The position numbers and the translations under genes were made by a program. The notes beneath the pieces are model-generated. The model saw only the letters and a list, made by a program, of their open reading frames with translations. It made no database searches and was not told the DNA's origin. 64,000 nucleotides of DNA, taken from contig NZ_CP150290.1 of assembly GCF_038051995.1 (NCBI RefSeq), positions 2,718,001 through 2,782,000 of the forward strand, written 5' to 3'. Below are positions 26,397 through 35,324 of the stretch, in pieces (positions within the stretch are counted from its first letter, which is position 1; every line of letters starts with the position of its first letter). The DNA comes from Paenibacillus sp. FSL H8-0537 (lineage in GTDB: Bacteria; Bacillota; Bacilli; Paenibacillales; Paenibacillaceae).

Positions 26397-28550
26397 TTGG
26401 CTAATCAAAATAAATTTTATAATGTTCAGCACTCTCCCATCGGAGCTTTTTCGAGCTTCACCTTGGGCTTCAAGGGAAAGAAGGGCGGACTTGCCTCAGA
26501 GCTAGGGAAGCCAGCCGATCAGAACATATATATAGGGATGCAGGCAAGAGATGGAAGCGTTTATGAGGCCTTGCCGTTTTTTGAAGCGGCCGCTGACGAA
26601 AGCTCCAGATATGATGTGGAAAAAGTAGAGCCAAGCGATAAGGATCAGCAGGCGACAGCTAAGCTGAGAGCATTTAATGACGATCAAATCTCGCGAACGC
26701 TCGGCGCAGGTACAGATACATGGCAGGCGGGCGATGTAATGCTGCGTATTTATTCTCCTGTCCGCTCGGTACCAGATCCGGCAACAGCCAGCCCAGAGGA
26801 GCTGAAGCAAGCGATCGTTCCTGCTGTTTTCGCTGAATTGACACTGGACAACAGCAAAGGATCTGCGTCCAGAAGAGGCTTTATTGGGTATGAAGGCAGC
26901 GATCCCTACAGTGCGATGCGCAGACTGGGCGATACGAGCGGAGGGCAATTTGAAGGCATCGGGCAAGGCCGCTTGACCGCTATCGCTTGCGATGCGGACG
27001 ATGTTCAGAGTGCGCTGGGATTTACGATGGAGAAGATTTTGGATGAGCGCTATGAGCATAACTATGCATTTGGCTTGGGCGGAACCGGAGCCATTCTAAT
27101 GGAGGTGCCGCCGGGCGAGACGCGCACGTACAAGTTTGCGATTTGCTTCTATCGCGATGGCATTGTCACAACAGGCATTGAAGCCTCCTATGCATACACC
27201 CGTTATTTTAAAAATATCAACAGCGTGGCTGCGTACGCCTTGGAGCATTTTCAGGAGCTGACTCTCTCTTGTCAGCACGCAGATCAATGGATTAATGATT
27301 CCAAGCTTTCGGTCGATCAAAAGTTTATGCTCTCGCACGCTATTCACAGCTATTACGGAAGCACCCAAATGCTGGACCATGACGGCAAAGCGCTATGGAT
27401 CGTGAATGAAGGCGAATATCGGATGATGAATACGCTGGATTTAACGGTGGATCAGCTGTTTTTTGAATTGATCATGAATCCTTGGACGGTAAGAAACGAA
27501 TTGGAGCTGTTCGTAGAAAGGTACAGCTACGAGGATCAGGTGACGTTTCCTGGTGAACAGGAGCCATTTGCCGGCGGTATAACGTTCACCCATGATGTCG
27601 GCGTGGCGAATATTTTTTCACGTCCGCAATATTCGGCGTATGAGCTGGCGGGGCTGGACGACTGCTTCTCTTATATGTCCCATGAAGAGCTGGTCAATTG
27701 GCTTTGTACGGCGCTTGTATATATGGAGCAAACGAAGGATGCGGAGTTTACGGCAAACATGCTGCCGGTCATCCGCTCCTGCTTTGAGAGCATGCTGAAC
27801 CGGGATCATCCGGTAAGGGAGCAGCGTAACGGACTCATGGCGCTGGACAGCACGCGTACGCAGGGCGGGGCCGAAATTTCCACCTATGACAGTCTGGACA
27901 CCTCTTTGGGCCAGTCCCGCAACAATATTTATATGGCGGGAAAATGCTGGGCCGCTTACGTGGCGCTCGAGCGCCTGTTCCAAGCAGAAGGCTTGCTAGA
28001 ATTGTCGGCAGAGGCTGGCGGTCAAGCAGATAAATGTGCGGCGTCCATTACAGCTGCATTGACAGATGAAGGCTATATACCGGCTATTATCGGTGAAAAT
28101 AATCACTCGCGCATCATTCCTGCGATTGAAGGGCTGGTTTTTCCGCTGTTTACGGGCTGCAAGGAGGCCCTTGATCCAAATGGCAGATTCGCAGACTATT
28201 TGAGCAGTCTTCACCTTCATTTGAAAACGGTGCTTGTGCCTGGCGTATGCCTATTTGACGACGGAGCGTGGAAATTATCTTCGACAAGCAATAATTCATG
28301 GCTTAGCAAAATTTATTTATGCCAATTTATTGCTCGGGAAATTATGGATATGCCGTGGGAGGAGAGCGGTCAGCTTGCCGATTCGGCTCATGTCGATTGG
28401 CTGCTGCATCCTGAATTGTCCTATTGGTGCTGGAGCGACCAGGTATTGTCCGGTCAAATTGTAGGCAGCAAATATTACCCCCGCGGCGTGACCGCCATTT
28501 TGTGGCTATATGAGAAGTCGGCTGACTATTCGCTTGTCAAAAGCAGCTAA
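26397..28550 (+). CDS. GH52 beta-xylosidase
   Basis: 717 aa, matching Geobacillus stearothermophilus XynB-type GH52 enzymes along its entire length: [17 protein letters not shown] at the N-terminus, GEGAT-like segments, the nucleophile in [10 protein letters not shown] (E338) and the acid region [19 protein letters not shown] with D498 the likely general acid, then [20 protein letters not shown] and [15 protein letters not shown]. It releases xylose from the non-reducing end of xylo-oligosaccharides with retention. No signal peptide, so intracellular. TTG start behind GAAGGGG. First gene of a three-gene operon with GH67 and NIF3. Confidence 0.95.
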   Translation: MANQNKFYNVQHSPIGAFSSFTLGFKGKKGGLASELGKPADQNIYIGMQARDGSVYEALPFFEAAADESSRYDVEKVEPSDKDQQATAKLRAFNDDQISRTLGAGTDTWQAGDVMLRIYSPVRSVPDPATASPEELKQAIVPAVFAELTLDNSKGSASRRGFIGYEGSDPYSAMRRLGDTSGGQFEGIGQGRLTAIACDADDVQSALGFTMEKILDERYEHNYAFGLGGTGAILMEVPPGETRTYKFAICFYRDGIVTTGIEASYAYTRYFKNINSVAAYALEHFQELTLSCQHADQWINDSKLSVDQKFMLSHAIHSYYGSTQMLDHDGKALWIVNEGEYRMMNTLDLTVDQLFFELIMNPWTVRNELELFVERYSYEDQVTFPGEQEPFAGGITFTHDVGVANIFSRPQYSAYELAGLDDCFSYMSHEELVNWLCTALVYMEQTKDAEFTANMLPVIRSCFESMLNRDHPVREQRNGLMALDSTRTQGGAEISTYDSLDTSLGQSRNNIYMAGKCWAAYVALERLFQAEGLLELSAEAGGQADKCAASITAALTDEGYIPAIIGENNHSRIIPAIEGLVFPLFTGCKEALDPNGRFADYLSSLHLHLKTVLVPGVCLFDDGAWKLSSTSNNSWLSKIYLCQFIAREIMDMPWEESGQLADSAHVDWLLHPELSYWCWSDQVLSGQIVGSKYYPRGVTAILWLYEKSADYSLVKSS

Positions 28551-28585
28551 CGCAAATTCAAACAATAAGGCGAGGTGCTAAAAAG

Positions 28586-30667
28586 ATGAATGAGACTGCA
28601 AGGAAACATAAGTCAGCGGAAAGCGGCTATCATGCTTGGCTAAGCTATAACAAGGCTTTGCCAGGTGCGCAATTGGAGCAGTATCGGCAGTGGGGCGGCG
28701 CAATCGTTTCCTTGGAAGAACAGGAGACGATTCAGGCTGCGGCGGCTGAACTAAAGCTCGGCCTGGAAGCTATGCTGGGCCATTCCGTGTCAGCCGCTGC
28801 CGAGCAGGGGCAGCGTTATATCTCGCTCGGAACGTTTGATTCCTTAAATGTGCGCTATCCAAGCTTGTTTAGCGAAAAAGATATTCAGGCTGCAAAAGCG
28901 GAAGGGTTCGTTATTCGCACAAGTTTTGCTCATTCCTGTCTAGCAATCGGTGCTGCATCTCCAGCAGGTGTGCTTTATGGCGTATTTCATTTGCTGAGAC
29001 TTATAGGTACAGGCGCGGCAATCGATGAGCTTGAGCTCGTCAGCGCTCCGGTAAACGGACTGCGGATGATTAATCATTGGGATAATTTCGACGGCAGCAT
29101 TGAGCGTGGTTATGCCGGAAGCTCTTTTTTGTATCAAAATAATCGTTTTACGGAGGATCAGGAGCGGCTGCGCGATTACGCGAGAATGATGGCTTCGGTG
29201 GGCATTAATGCGATTGCGATTAACAATGTCAATGTTCATCAGGAGGAGACGCTGTTTATTACGCCGACCTACCTGCCGCAAGTGGCGAAGCTCGCTGATA
29301 TTTTTCGAGTTTACGGCATTCGCTTGTACCTCAGCATCAATTTCGCGAGTCCGATTCAGATCGGCGGGCTTGCGACGGCTGATCCGCTGGATCAGAATGT
29401 GCAAGCCTGGTGGAGCAATAAAGCTTCGGAAATTTACGCAGCCATACCGGATTTTGGCGGTTTTCTGGTTAAAGCCGATTCTGAAAATCGTCCGGGTCCC
29501 TTTACGTATGACCGCGACCATGCAGAGGGAGCCAATATGCTGGCAGAAGCGCTGGAGCCGCATGGCGGCATCGTCATTTGGCGCTGCTTTGTTTACAACT
29601 GCAAGCAGGATTGGCGTGACCGCACGACCGACCGTGCGCGGGCGGCGTATGACCATTTTAAACCGCTGGATGGAAAATTTAACGATAATGTCGTGCTGCA
29701 AATTAAGAACGGTCCGCTTGATTTTCAGGTCAGAGAGCCTGTATCGCCGCTCTTTGGCGCACTTGCACATACGAATCAGTTAATTGAATTTCAAATTACA
29801 CAGGAGTATACAGGGCAGCAGCGGCATCTGTGTTATCTTGTTCCTCAATGGAAGGAAATTTTGGAGTTTAATACGTATGCAGGTGGTAAGCAGGCTCCGG
29901 TCAAGCGTGTAGTGGACGGCTCCTTGTGGGGCAACTCGATAAACGGGATGGCAGCCGTCACTAATGTAGGAGCAGACTCAAACTGGAGCGGGCATTTGCT
30001 GGCTCAAGTTAATTTGTATGGCTACGGCAGGCTGGCATGGAACCCGGATTTAACGGCTGAACAAATTGCGAGTGAGTGGATACAGCTTACCCTAACTTTG
30101 GATACAGCCGTTCATGATGTCGCTCGCGGACTGCTGATGGATTCGTGGAGCATTTATGAGTCGTATACCGCACCGCTTGGCATTGGCTGGATGGTCAATC
30201 CGAACCATCATTACGGTCCTAACGTCGATGGTTATGAATATTCGCCGTGGGGAACGTATCATTTTGCAGACAACAAAGGATTAGGCGTTGACCGTACGGT
30301 GCAGACCGGGACCGGATACACTGCGCAATATATGGGGGCGAATGCGGAAGTCTATAATTCGCTGGAGCATTGTCCGGATGAGCTGCTGCTATTTTTTCAT
30401 CATGTTCCGTATACACATGTCCTTCATTCCGGAAAGACGGTCATTCAGCATATATATGATACTCATTTTGAAGGGGTGGAGCGGGCGGCGCAATTGCGGG
30501 CAGCTTGGAGCACCCTAGAGGGGCAGTTAGAGGAAGGGCTGTACTTGCAGGTAGAGGAGCGTTTGCGGGAGCAGGCTCGGCATGCTGAGGAATGGCGGGA
30601 TCAAATCAATACGTACTTCTGGCGCAAAAGCGGCATAGAAGATGAGCATCACCGCAAAATCTATTAA
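28586..30667 (+). CDS. aguA: GH67 alpha-glucuronidase
   Basis: 693 aa, usual for bacterial GH67. Recognisable blocks: [19 protein letters not shown] near residue 155, [20 protein letters not shown], the active-site region [15 protein letters not shown] near residue 295 where the general-acid Glu is expected, and [20 protein letters not shown]. It removes 4-O-methylglucuronic acid from the non-reducing xylose of aldouronic acids, in the cytoplasm. The product xylo-oligosaccharides feed the GH52 enzyme encoded 35 bp upstream. RBS is GCGAGG; ATG 28586. Confidence 0.93.
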   Translation: MNETARKHKSAESGYHAWLSYNKALPGAQLEQYRQWGGAIVSLEEQETIQAAAAELKLGLEAMLGHSVSAAAEQGQRYISLGTFDSLNVRYPSLFSEKDIQAAKAEGFVIRTSFAHSCLAIGAASPAGVLYGVFHLLRLIGTGAAIDELELVSAPVNGLRMINHWDNFDGSIERGYAGSSFLYQNNRFTEDQERLRDYARMMASVGINAIAINNVNVHQEETLFITPTYLPQVAKLADIFRVYGIRLYLSINFASPIQIGGLATADPLDQNVQAWWSNKASEIYAAIPDFGGFLVKADSENRPGPFTYDRDHAEGANMLAEALEPHGGIVIWRCFVYNCKQDWRDRTTDRARAAYDHFKPLDGKFNDNVVLQIKNGPLDFQVREPVSPLFGALAHTNQLIEFQITQEYTGQQRHLCYLVPQWKEILEFNTYAGGKQAPVKRVVDGSLWGNSINGMAAVTNVGADSNWSGHLLAQVNLYGYGRLAWNPDLTAEQIASEWIQLTLTLDTAVHDVARGLLMDSWSIYESYTAPLGIGWMVNPNHHYGPNVDGYEYSPWGTYHFADNKGLGVDRTVQTGTGYTAQYMGANAEVYNSLEHCPDELLLFFHHVPYTHVLHSGKTVIQHIYDTHFEGVERAAQLRAAWSTLEGQLEEGLYLQVEERLREQARHAEEWRDQINTYFWRKSGIEDEHHRKIY

Positions 30668-30745
30668 CCTAAATGCTCGGTTGCGAATGAAATTGATTTG
30701 TACGGCATTTTTCGTTATGCTAATTCTGCATGAAAGGTGGCCGCG

Positions 30746-31534
30746 ATGAACATTACCATTGGACATGTGATGAAAGATTTGAAAGCAGACCTAGAGGTCC
30801 CTGCTTCTACCGTTGATAGATTGCTCTTTGGGCAAGAGCATACCGTAGTCAAAGGGATTGTTACAGCCTTTTCAGCCTCGCAATTTATTATTGAGCGGGC
30901 GTCTGCTTTGGGCGCCAATTTAATCGTATCGCACGAGGGGATTTTTTATAGCCACCATAAGGCCGGAGATTGGCATCGCAACGATGCTGTTGTAGAGGCC
31001 AAAGCGGCTGCTATTGAACAAGCAGATGTCGGCATTTTTCGCTTTCATGATTATATGCATCGCTACCAGCCGGACCCTGTCATGATCGGATTGCTGCGTA
31101 AGCTCGGTTGGGTCGCTGCCGAAATGCAAGCAACAGGGGCCATTGTGGACATACCAGCCATGCAGCTGGGAGATGTAGCCGAATATTTGAAGAGCAGGCT
31201 GCACATTCCCTATGTGCGGGTCGCAGGCGAATCCACGATGATGTGCAAACGTGTAGGGGTTTTGGTAGGGTACAGTGGGGGCGGAAGCTCGGCGATCCCC
31301 TTGCTCCAGCAAGAAAATGTGGATTTAATTATAGCTGGCGAAGGACCTGAGTGGGAAACGCCAGAATATATAAGGGATGCGCTGCACCAAGGGCACAGCA
31401 AAGCTTTAATTATGCTCGGACATGCCGAGAGCGAAGCGCCGGGGATGGAATATTTAGCTGAATGGCTAACGGAGAAGTATCCGAAGCTTCCGGTTTATTT
31501 TTTGGCAGATGACCCTGTATTCCGAGTGTTCTAA
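30746..31534 (+). CDS. NIF3 (DUF34) family protein, second paralogue
   Basis: 262 aa from ATG 30746 (AAAGGTGG upstream). It has the NIF3 pattern of the gene at 21356: VSHEGIFY with H63, FRFHDYMH with H101, and LGHAESEAPGM near the C-terminus. The two proteins are collinear but clearly diverged. It closes the glucuronoxylan operon, followed by a strong terminator. Function unknown; presence of this family at the end of two independent sugar operons suggests a role in handling a sugar-derived metabolite or metal supply to enzymes of the pathway (inference). Confidence 0.82.
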   Translation: MNITIGHVMKDLKADLEVPASTVDRLLFGQEHTVVKGIVTAFSASQFIIERASALGANLIVSHEGIFYSHHKAGDWHRNDAVVEAKAAAIEQADVGIFRFHDYMHRYQPDPVMIGLLRKLGWVAAEMQATGAIVDIPAMQLGDVAEYLKSRLHIPYVRVAGESTMMCKRVGVLVGYSGGGSSAIPLLQQENVDLIIAGEGPEWETPEYIRDALHQGHSKALIMLGHAESEAPGMEYLAEWLTEKYPKLPVYFLADDPVFRVF

Positions 31535-31561
31535 CAGAGTGAATAGTTCATTACCTTCAAA

Positions 31562-31620
31562 TACTGCTTTGCTACTAGGGGAACTTTATGAAGTTCCTAT
31601 TAGGGCAGAGCAGTTTTTTT
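31562..31620 (+). terminator. Terminator of the glucuronoxylan operon
   Basis: Long imperfect stem ACTGCTTTGCTACTAGGGGA against the mirrored TTCCTATTAGGGCAGAGCAGT, with GAAGTT/AACTTT near the tip, followed by TTTTTTT. Confidence 0.8.
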
Positions 31621-31621
31621 A

Positions 31622-31720
31622 AAATATAGGAAAGGATATGCTTCTCCATCCTTTCTCTATATTTCTGGGACTGAAACGCGCCGCGCCGTTAAAGGACGGC
31701 GACAGCCGTTTACGCTTGTG
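31622..31720 (+). repeat. Structured intergenic repeat, copy A
   Basis: Part 1 is a hairpin: AAATATAGGAAAGGAT pairs with ATCCTTTCTCTATATTT (one bulge). Part 2 is the conserved segment GAAACGCG...CGCCGTTAAAGGACGGCG, then ACAGCCGTTTACGCTTGTG. Four more copies with the same layout are at 35082, 35180, 38688 and 53807. Copy A directly follows the operon terminator. It occupies a third of the 335-bp gap 31535-31869. Confidence 0.7.
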
Positions 31721-31772
31721 CTAAGAGGGCTCAACTTGCGTAGGGAAAGCTGCAAATTTTTTATAAATATTT

Positions 31773-31825
31773 AAAGCATCGAATCGATATCGTGAAAACG
31801 GCATCTATTTCGATGCTTTTTTGTT
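31773..31825 (+). terminator. Terminator-like hairpin
   Basis: AAAGCATCG / CGATGCTTT stem with a 29-nt loop that itself contains a smaller palindrome (ATCGATATCG), followed by TTTTTGTTT. It lies between repeat copy A and the convergent DUF6809 gene, with no gene recognised upstream of it other than the repeat, which may be its transcript. Confidence 0.6.
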
Positions 31826-31869
31826 TAATCACAACAACTGAATTTTATATTTCATGGAACGATTATTTA

Positions 31870-32184
31870 TTATGCTAAATTCTCAGGACATGTCCCTAGT
31901 TTTCTAGCAAGCTCATCTTTCCCTGTTAGCACCTCGGTCATAATGCCTGCTCCAAGTCGAAATCCGTAAGTAAAGGTTGAAGTAAGCTCCATTGTATGAG
32001 TTTGAGCATACAAGTCCAGTAGCGCTTCCAGTTGTGAAAATTCTTCATCGGTATGCTGCTTCCTCCACGTTTCTAATGCTTCAGCTATTTTTTGATTCAT
32101 TTGTATATATGTCGCATCCCTCAGTATTCTTTTTTCTATGGGACGCAGATCTCCATGATAAAGTTCTTCTAAAAGGCTTCTCAT
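31870..32184 (-). CDS. Small DUF6809-like protein
   Basis: 104 aa from ATG 32184, which follows AAGGAGG by seven bases (an upstream ATG at 32280 lacks an RBS). The opening RSLLEELYHGDLRPIEKRI and the helical remainder with a conserved aromatic FTYGFRLGAGIM resemble the DUF6809 family of small Firmicute proteins, of unknown function and often phage or regulator associated. It is divergent from an Xre-type regulator with paired operator-like palindromes between the two genes, so it is probably controlled by that regulator. Confidence 0.6.
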   Translation of the reverse strand: MRSLLEELYHGDLRPIEKRILRDATYIQMNQKIAEALETWRKQHTDEEFSQLEALLDLYAQTHTMELTSTFTYGFRLGAGIMTEVLTGKDELARKLGTCPENLA

Positions 32185-32220
32185 AGTATTCCTCCTTAGA
32201 ACAAGATAAAACTTCCTATT

Positions 32221-32277
32221 GGTACGCATATGAGTACCGAATTTGAAATTGTTATATGGTACGTTAATGCGTATAGT
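32221..32277. promoter_or_regulatory. Divergent promoter region with two GGTACG operator-like sites
   Basis: The + strand promoter for the Xre gene is TTGTTA (32249-32254), 17 bp, TATAGT (32272-32277). Two similar sites overlap it: GGTACGCATATGAGTACC (32221-32238), a dyad with GGTAC/GTACC arms, and GGTACGTTAATGCGTA (32259-32274 region), whose second copy sits inside the spacer. This is the layout expected for autoregulation by the HTH protein. Confidence 0.6.
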
Positions 32278-32310
32278 CAAGAAGAGTTTATAGGATGATG
32301 GTGATTAAGA

Positions 32311-32532
32311 ATGGCTAAGAGAGTAGTTGTGAAAATAGAGAAGTTAACCAAGGGGCGCAAAATCTCCCTTCGTGAATTATCGCGTTTATCCGATGTTCGC
32401 CATGCCGCATTAAGCGAGCTGGCTAATGGGAAGCGTGAGAGTATTAGCTTTGCCCATATCGAGCGAATTGCGGAAGCACTGAACATAAGAGATATTCGTG
32501 AAATTATTGATATAATGGACACAGAGGAATAA
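32311..32532 (+). CDS. Cro/CI-type (Xre) helix-turn-helix regulator
   Basis: 73-aa single-domain HTH_3-type protein: a five-helix fold with KISLRELSRLSDVRHAALSE as helices 2-3 and SFAHIERIAEALNIRDIREI as helices 4-5. These short YozG-like regulators bind DNA as dimers. It lies divergently from the DUF6809-like gene, with palindromic sites between. It may also act on the PD-(D/E)XK gene 195 bp downstream, although a terminator separates them. Confidence 0.85.
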   Translation: MAKRVVVKIEKLTKGRKISLRELSRLSDVRHAALSELANGKRESISFAHIERIAEALNIRDIREIIDIMDTEE

Positions 32533-32562
32533 TGTCATAATATTAGGGATATTTTATTGATT

Positions 32563-32592
32563 AAATCGCTTCCGCTGGAGCGGTTTTTTATT
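32563..32592 (+). terminator. Terminator of the Xre gene
   Basis: AATCGCT / AGCGGTT stem (one G-T) with an 8-nt loop and a following TTTTTATTTT tract. Confidence 0.65.
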
Positions 32593-32727
32593 TTGAAATA
32601 AGGAAAGGCACAAATGATGATGGCGTTGGGTGATGAGAATGTATACATCAACTTGATTTTACAGTGATAGTACGGATTATCTCCTGGGACAAACAGATAT
32701 TGCGAAGCTGAAGGATGGGAAACGGCC

Positions 32728-33813
32728 ATGAGCACATTATTTAAGCGACTTCATCTCTTGCTGAGCAGCAAAGATCGCAATCAACAGGAGGATTATTTTA
32801 CAGAGATTTTTGCGGAGGTGTTTGAAAAAGAAGGGCTGCTGCAAGATTTTTTATATCAACTAACAACGATTCATGTAGCTTCAACGAATATTCATGAAAT
32901 CACTACTCAGAAAACATATGGGAAGCAGATCGACCATGTAACCGATAGCAGGCCTGACATGATGATACGTTTTGCAGAGGGCAAACAATCTCATATTATT
33001 TTTATTGAGAATAAGCTAGGCACTGGTGAGGGAGATCAGCAGTTGAAGCGTTATGCAGATCATTTGCGCAATTATGAGGCTGATGGCTGCCGTACGCATC
33101 TTATTTACATAACGAAAGCTTACGACCCCAAGCGAGAGACGGATATTTTACAAAATGGCAATCAGGCGACCTTTCATCAAATCCGTTGGTTTCAAGTTTA
33201 TAACTGGCTGCAAACGCAGCGCAGCGAGCTTATTGATATAATTTTAGCGTATATGGAGGAGATCGGGTTGAATGACAGCAGGCGTTTTCTGCCGCAGGAT
33301 ATGTATGTGATTCAAAACATGGAGCGAATCGTTCGAATGATGGACGCATGTCTGGACGGTCCAGTGGAGCATGCGATAACTAAGCTTTTTAACCGCTCGA
33401 CCTCATGGACAAACCGGTTCGTACAATTGAAGGAAGAATATCGCTATATGAAACAAAATGACCAAGGAAATTTCAGTGCGATTAACTATGGATTTCATCA
33501 GTCGGAAGAGGACTATCCGCTTATTTCTATTATGTTTCAAGTGAATCCTAAATGCCCTAATCGACCAGCCTTTATACAAGCCATGAAAGCTTTTTTAGAG
33601 AAAAATGAAGGCTGGTCTTCGCAAGATATCGACGATCATACCGCATGGTCAATGATTTATTACGACAAGAGCCTGCTGCAATTTTTATCAACAGATGATC
33701 ATATCGAAAGTATTCAGGCATTTTTCATTGAACGATTGAATGAGCTGTACAAGCTAAAGCAGCAAACTCCGGAATTGGAGTGGAAATCCAAAGGCAGCGG
33801 AGCTGCTGACTAA
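32728..33813 (+). CDS. PD-(D/E)XK nuclease superfamily protein (PDDEXK_4-like)
   Basis: 361 aa. The restriction-endonuclease-like core is clear in the first 115 residues: E21/E26 helix (QQEDYFTEIFAEVFE), D77 in RPDMMIRF, then E94-x-K96 in IIFIENKLG, and the following Q-containing helix GDQQLKRYADHL. The C-terminal 200 residues are unassigned. Proteins of this type are often annotated as PD-(D/E)XK nucleases and some belong to anti-phage systems; no partner methylase, helicase or ATPase is next to this one. RBS is weak (GGATGGGAAAC). DNA cleavage is predicted from the motif only. Confidence 0.75.
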   Translation: MSTLFKRLHLLLSSKDRNQQEDYFTEIFAEVFEKEGLLQDFLYQLTTIHVASTNIHEITTQKTYGKQIDHVTDSRPDMMIRFAEGKQSHIIFIENKLGTGEGDQQLKRYADHLRNYEADGCRTHLIYITKAYDPKRETDILQNGNQATFHQIRWFQVYNWLQTQRSELIDIILAYMEEIGLNDSRRFLPQDMYVIQNMERIVRMMDACLDGPVEHAITKLFNRSTSWTNRFVQLKEEYRYMKQNDQGNFSAINYGFHQSEEDYPLISIMFQVNPKCPNRPAFIQAMKAFLEKNEGWSSQDIDDHTAWSMIYYDKSLLQFLSTDDHIESIQAFFIERLNELYKLKQQTPELEWKSKGSGAAD

Positions 33814-33841
33814 CAGAAGATACGGAAGATACTCGGTGCAC

Positions 33842-34265
33842 TTATACCGACTTCATCATAATTGTCGCGCCATGGGACAAATCCGGCTGGAGCCGAAGCT
33901 CATTTTTTAAAGGAATCGACGATATTAAGTGAATTTCTGCCAGCCGATGCTGCTTAGCCAGCCGAAGCACGACGGTATGCTTTTTGCCCAAAATAAACGA
34001 GCATTGCTTCCTGACTGTTCAAATAATAGAGGAAACGATTGACCACGGCTGGATGGAGGGGACGAAGCAGCTGATCCGGAAGATTGATGGGCTTAGGATT
34101 GAACAGCTCAAGAAAAGAGCCATCCTGCAAATAAATAAGTGCATTATGTGTTTTGGAAGGATCAGTGCGGTAGGTTACGGTGAAACCGAGCTGTTGAAAG
34201 TTTTTCACAGCCAGCTGCAGCTGCCTAGTTTTGATTAAGACATGTCCGATCGCGAAGCGGTTCAT
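33842..34265 (-). pseudogene. Frameshifted glyoxalase-like domain protein
   Basis: The first 97 codons read as a VOC/glyoxalase-like N-terminus (MNRFAIGHVLIKTRQLQLAV; NALIYLQDGSFLELFNPKP) behind AGGAGGAAAAC. The frame ends at a stop soon after a run of As near 33986, but the other frame continues as LGKKHTVVLRLAKQHRLAEI, then HLISSIPLKNELRLQP and stops at 33842. The second piece looks like the natural C-terminal strand of the same protein. The total is also about 60-80 residues shorter than usual, so an internal deletion plus a frameshift is likely. Possibly a sequencing error at the A-run, but the shortness argues against that alone. Confidence 0.6.
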
Positions 34266-34280
34266 GTTGTTTTCCTCCTC

Positions 34281-34835
34281 TTATGTATTTTTTCCTAGAA
34301 CCGTACTCCATCCCGCATATAAAAAAGGAATCAACAGCTGCATATATTCCAGCGCTTCCTCGCGGCTCATTTGCGAAGCTACGATTTCCAGCACCTGCTC
34401 ATAGCTTTGCTTAACAAGAATAGCAAGATGGCGAGGCGGAGGGCTTTGCGCCAGCAGTTTCATTTGCACCATTTTTTCAAGGTAGGCTTGGGTAGAGGTA
34501 AGGTCGAGCTCGATTAAGGAATCGACATAGTTTTCCCACGCAGAGCCCGCTGAACGATTGATTAATAAATTAAACACCTCGAATCGGTTGAAAATGAAGT
34601 CTACGACTTGAAGCAAGCTATCGCTAGACTCTGCAAATTCCTCTATTTTGTTATGTAGCTCCAGCATCCTCATTTGAAAGTGAGCCAGCTTCTCGAAATG
34701 GTGCTTGATCTCATCGGCAGTAGGACCGACTAAAGCGGCGAATAGCGCGTTTTTATCGGGAAAATAGCGGTAAATGGCGCCTGTAGTCATTCCCGCCTTC
34801 TGGGCGATCGTGCGCATATTTGCGTAGCCCCACAA
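34281..34835 (-). pseudogene. TetR-family regulator missing its first helix
   Basis: 184 residues: helix-turn-helix NMRTIAQKAGMTTGAIYRYF at residues 7-26, then a long all-helical ligand domain. TetR proteins normally have about 20 residues (helix 1) before this point; here the frame begins at a TTG with no RBS and a stop codon just upstream. The missing part is not found nearby; the adjacent sequence holds an unrelated + strand reading frame, so the 5' end was probably lost by a rearrangement. It lies 16 bp upstream of the broken glyoxalase-like gene, in the same direction, with which it may once have been co-transcribed. Confidence 0.65.
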
Positions 34836-34879
34836 AATATGTTAAATTAGAAGGACTAACGTAAAGGGGGGTGAGGTAG

Positions 34880-35023
34880 GTGAATCACGAATTGGTCAAT
34901 AACCGAATTAGCCAGCTGCCGATTGCTATGGCTGGCATTATGCATGCATTTTCCGCGAACGGGATCAGTCTGTCCATTTTTAATCATACGGATATACCAT
35001 TCGCGAGAAGACGCCTACCTTAA
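34880..35023 (+). CDS. 47-codon reading frame of unknown function, probably a fragment
   Basis: GTG start preceded by a strong GGGGGGTGAGG ribosome-binding sequence; the product begins MNHELVNNRISQLPIAMAGI and ends in FARRRLP. I do not recognise it. The good translation signal with a short product that abuts the truncated TetR gene suggests the 5' end of a gene cut by the same rearrangement. A weak hairpin with T-run follows at about 35050-35082. Confidence 0.3.
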   Translation: MNHELVNNRISQLPIAMAGIMHAFSANGISLSIFNHTDIPFARRRLP

Positions 35024-35081
35024 CCACAACGGATTGCTTTGCTATTCGAAGGGTCGCGGGCTTGTTGCTGCGGCTCTTTTT

Positions 35082-35178
35082 GAATTGTAGGAAAGTTAGT
35101 GATGTTTCTATCCTTTCTCTATAATTCTCGGAATGAAACGCGCTGCATCGCCAGAGGACGGCGACAGCCGTTTCACCT
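35082..35178 (+). repeat. Structured intergenic repeat, copy B
   Basis: Hairpin GAATTGTAGGAAAG / CTTTCTCTATAATTC (35082-35127), then the conserved part GAAACGCGCTGCATCGCC, AGAGGACGGCGACAGCCG and TTTCACCTTG. Same design as copy A, and its stem sequence differs while pairing is kept. It runs directly into copy C. Confidence 0.7.
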
Positions 35179-35179
35179 T

Positions 35180-35285
35180 GAATTCTAAGCATTTATAAGT
35201 TTCATCCTTATATTCGCTTAGAATTCTAAGGCAAAGCTCTTCGCTCGTCCTAGAAGGACGACGAAGTCGTTTTTGCTTGTGTTTT
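35180..35285 (+). repeat. Structured intergenic repeat, copy C
   Basis: Hairpin GAATTCTAAGC / GCTTAGAATTC (35180-35226) with inner ATTTATAAG pairing, then AAAGCTCTTCGCTCGTCC, TAGAAGGACGACGAAGTCG and TTTTTGCTTGTGTTTT. The inner hairpins here are CGTCC/GGACG and CGAC/GTCG, replacing the CGGC/GCCG pairs of other copies, which keeps pairing. It ends 40 bp before the ABC-F gene. Confidence 0.7.
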
Positions 35286-35324
35286 CAAGCTAGGGTCTTC
35301 CTCATCAAATAGGAGGCTCTTCAA

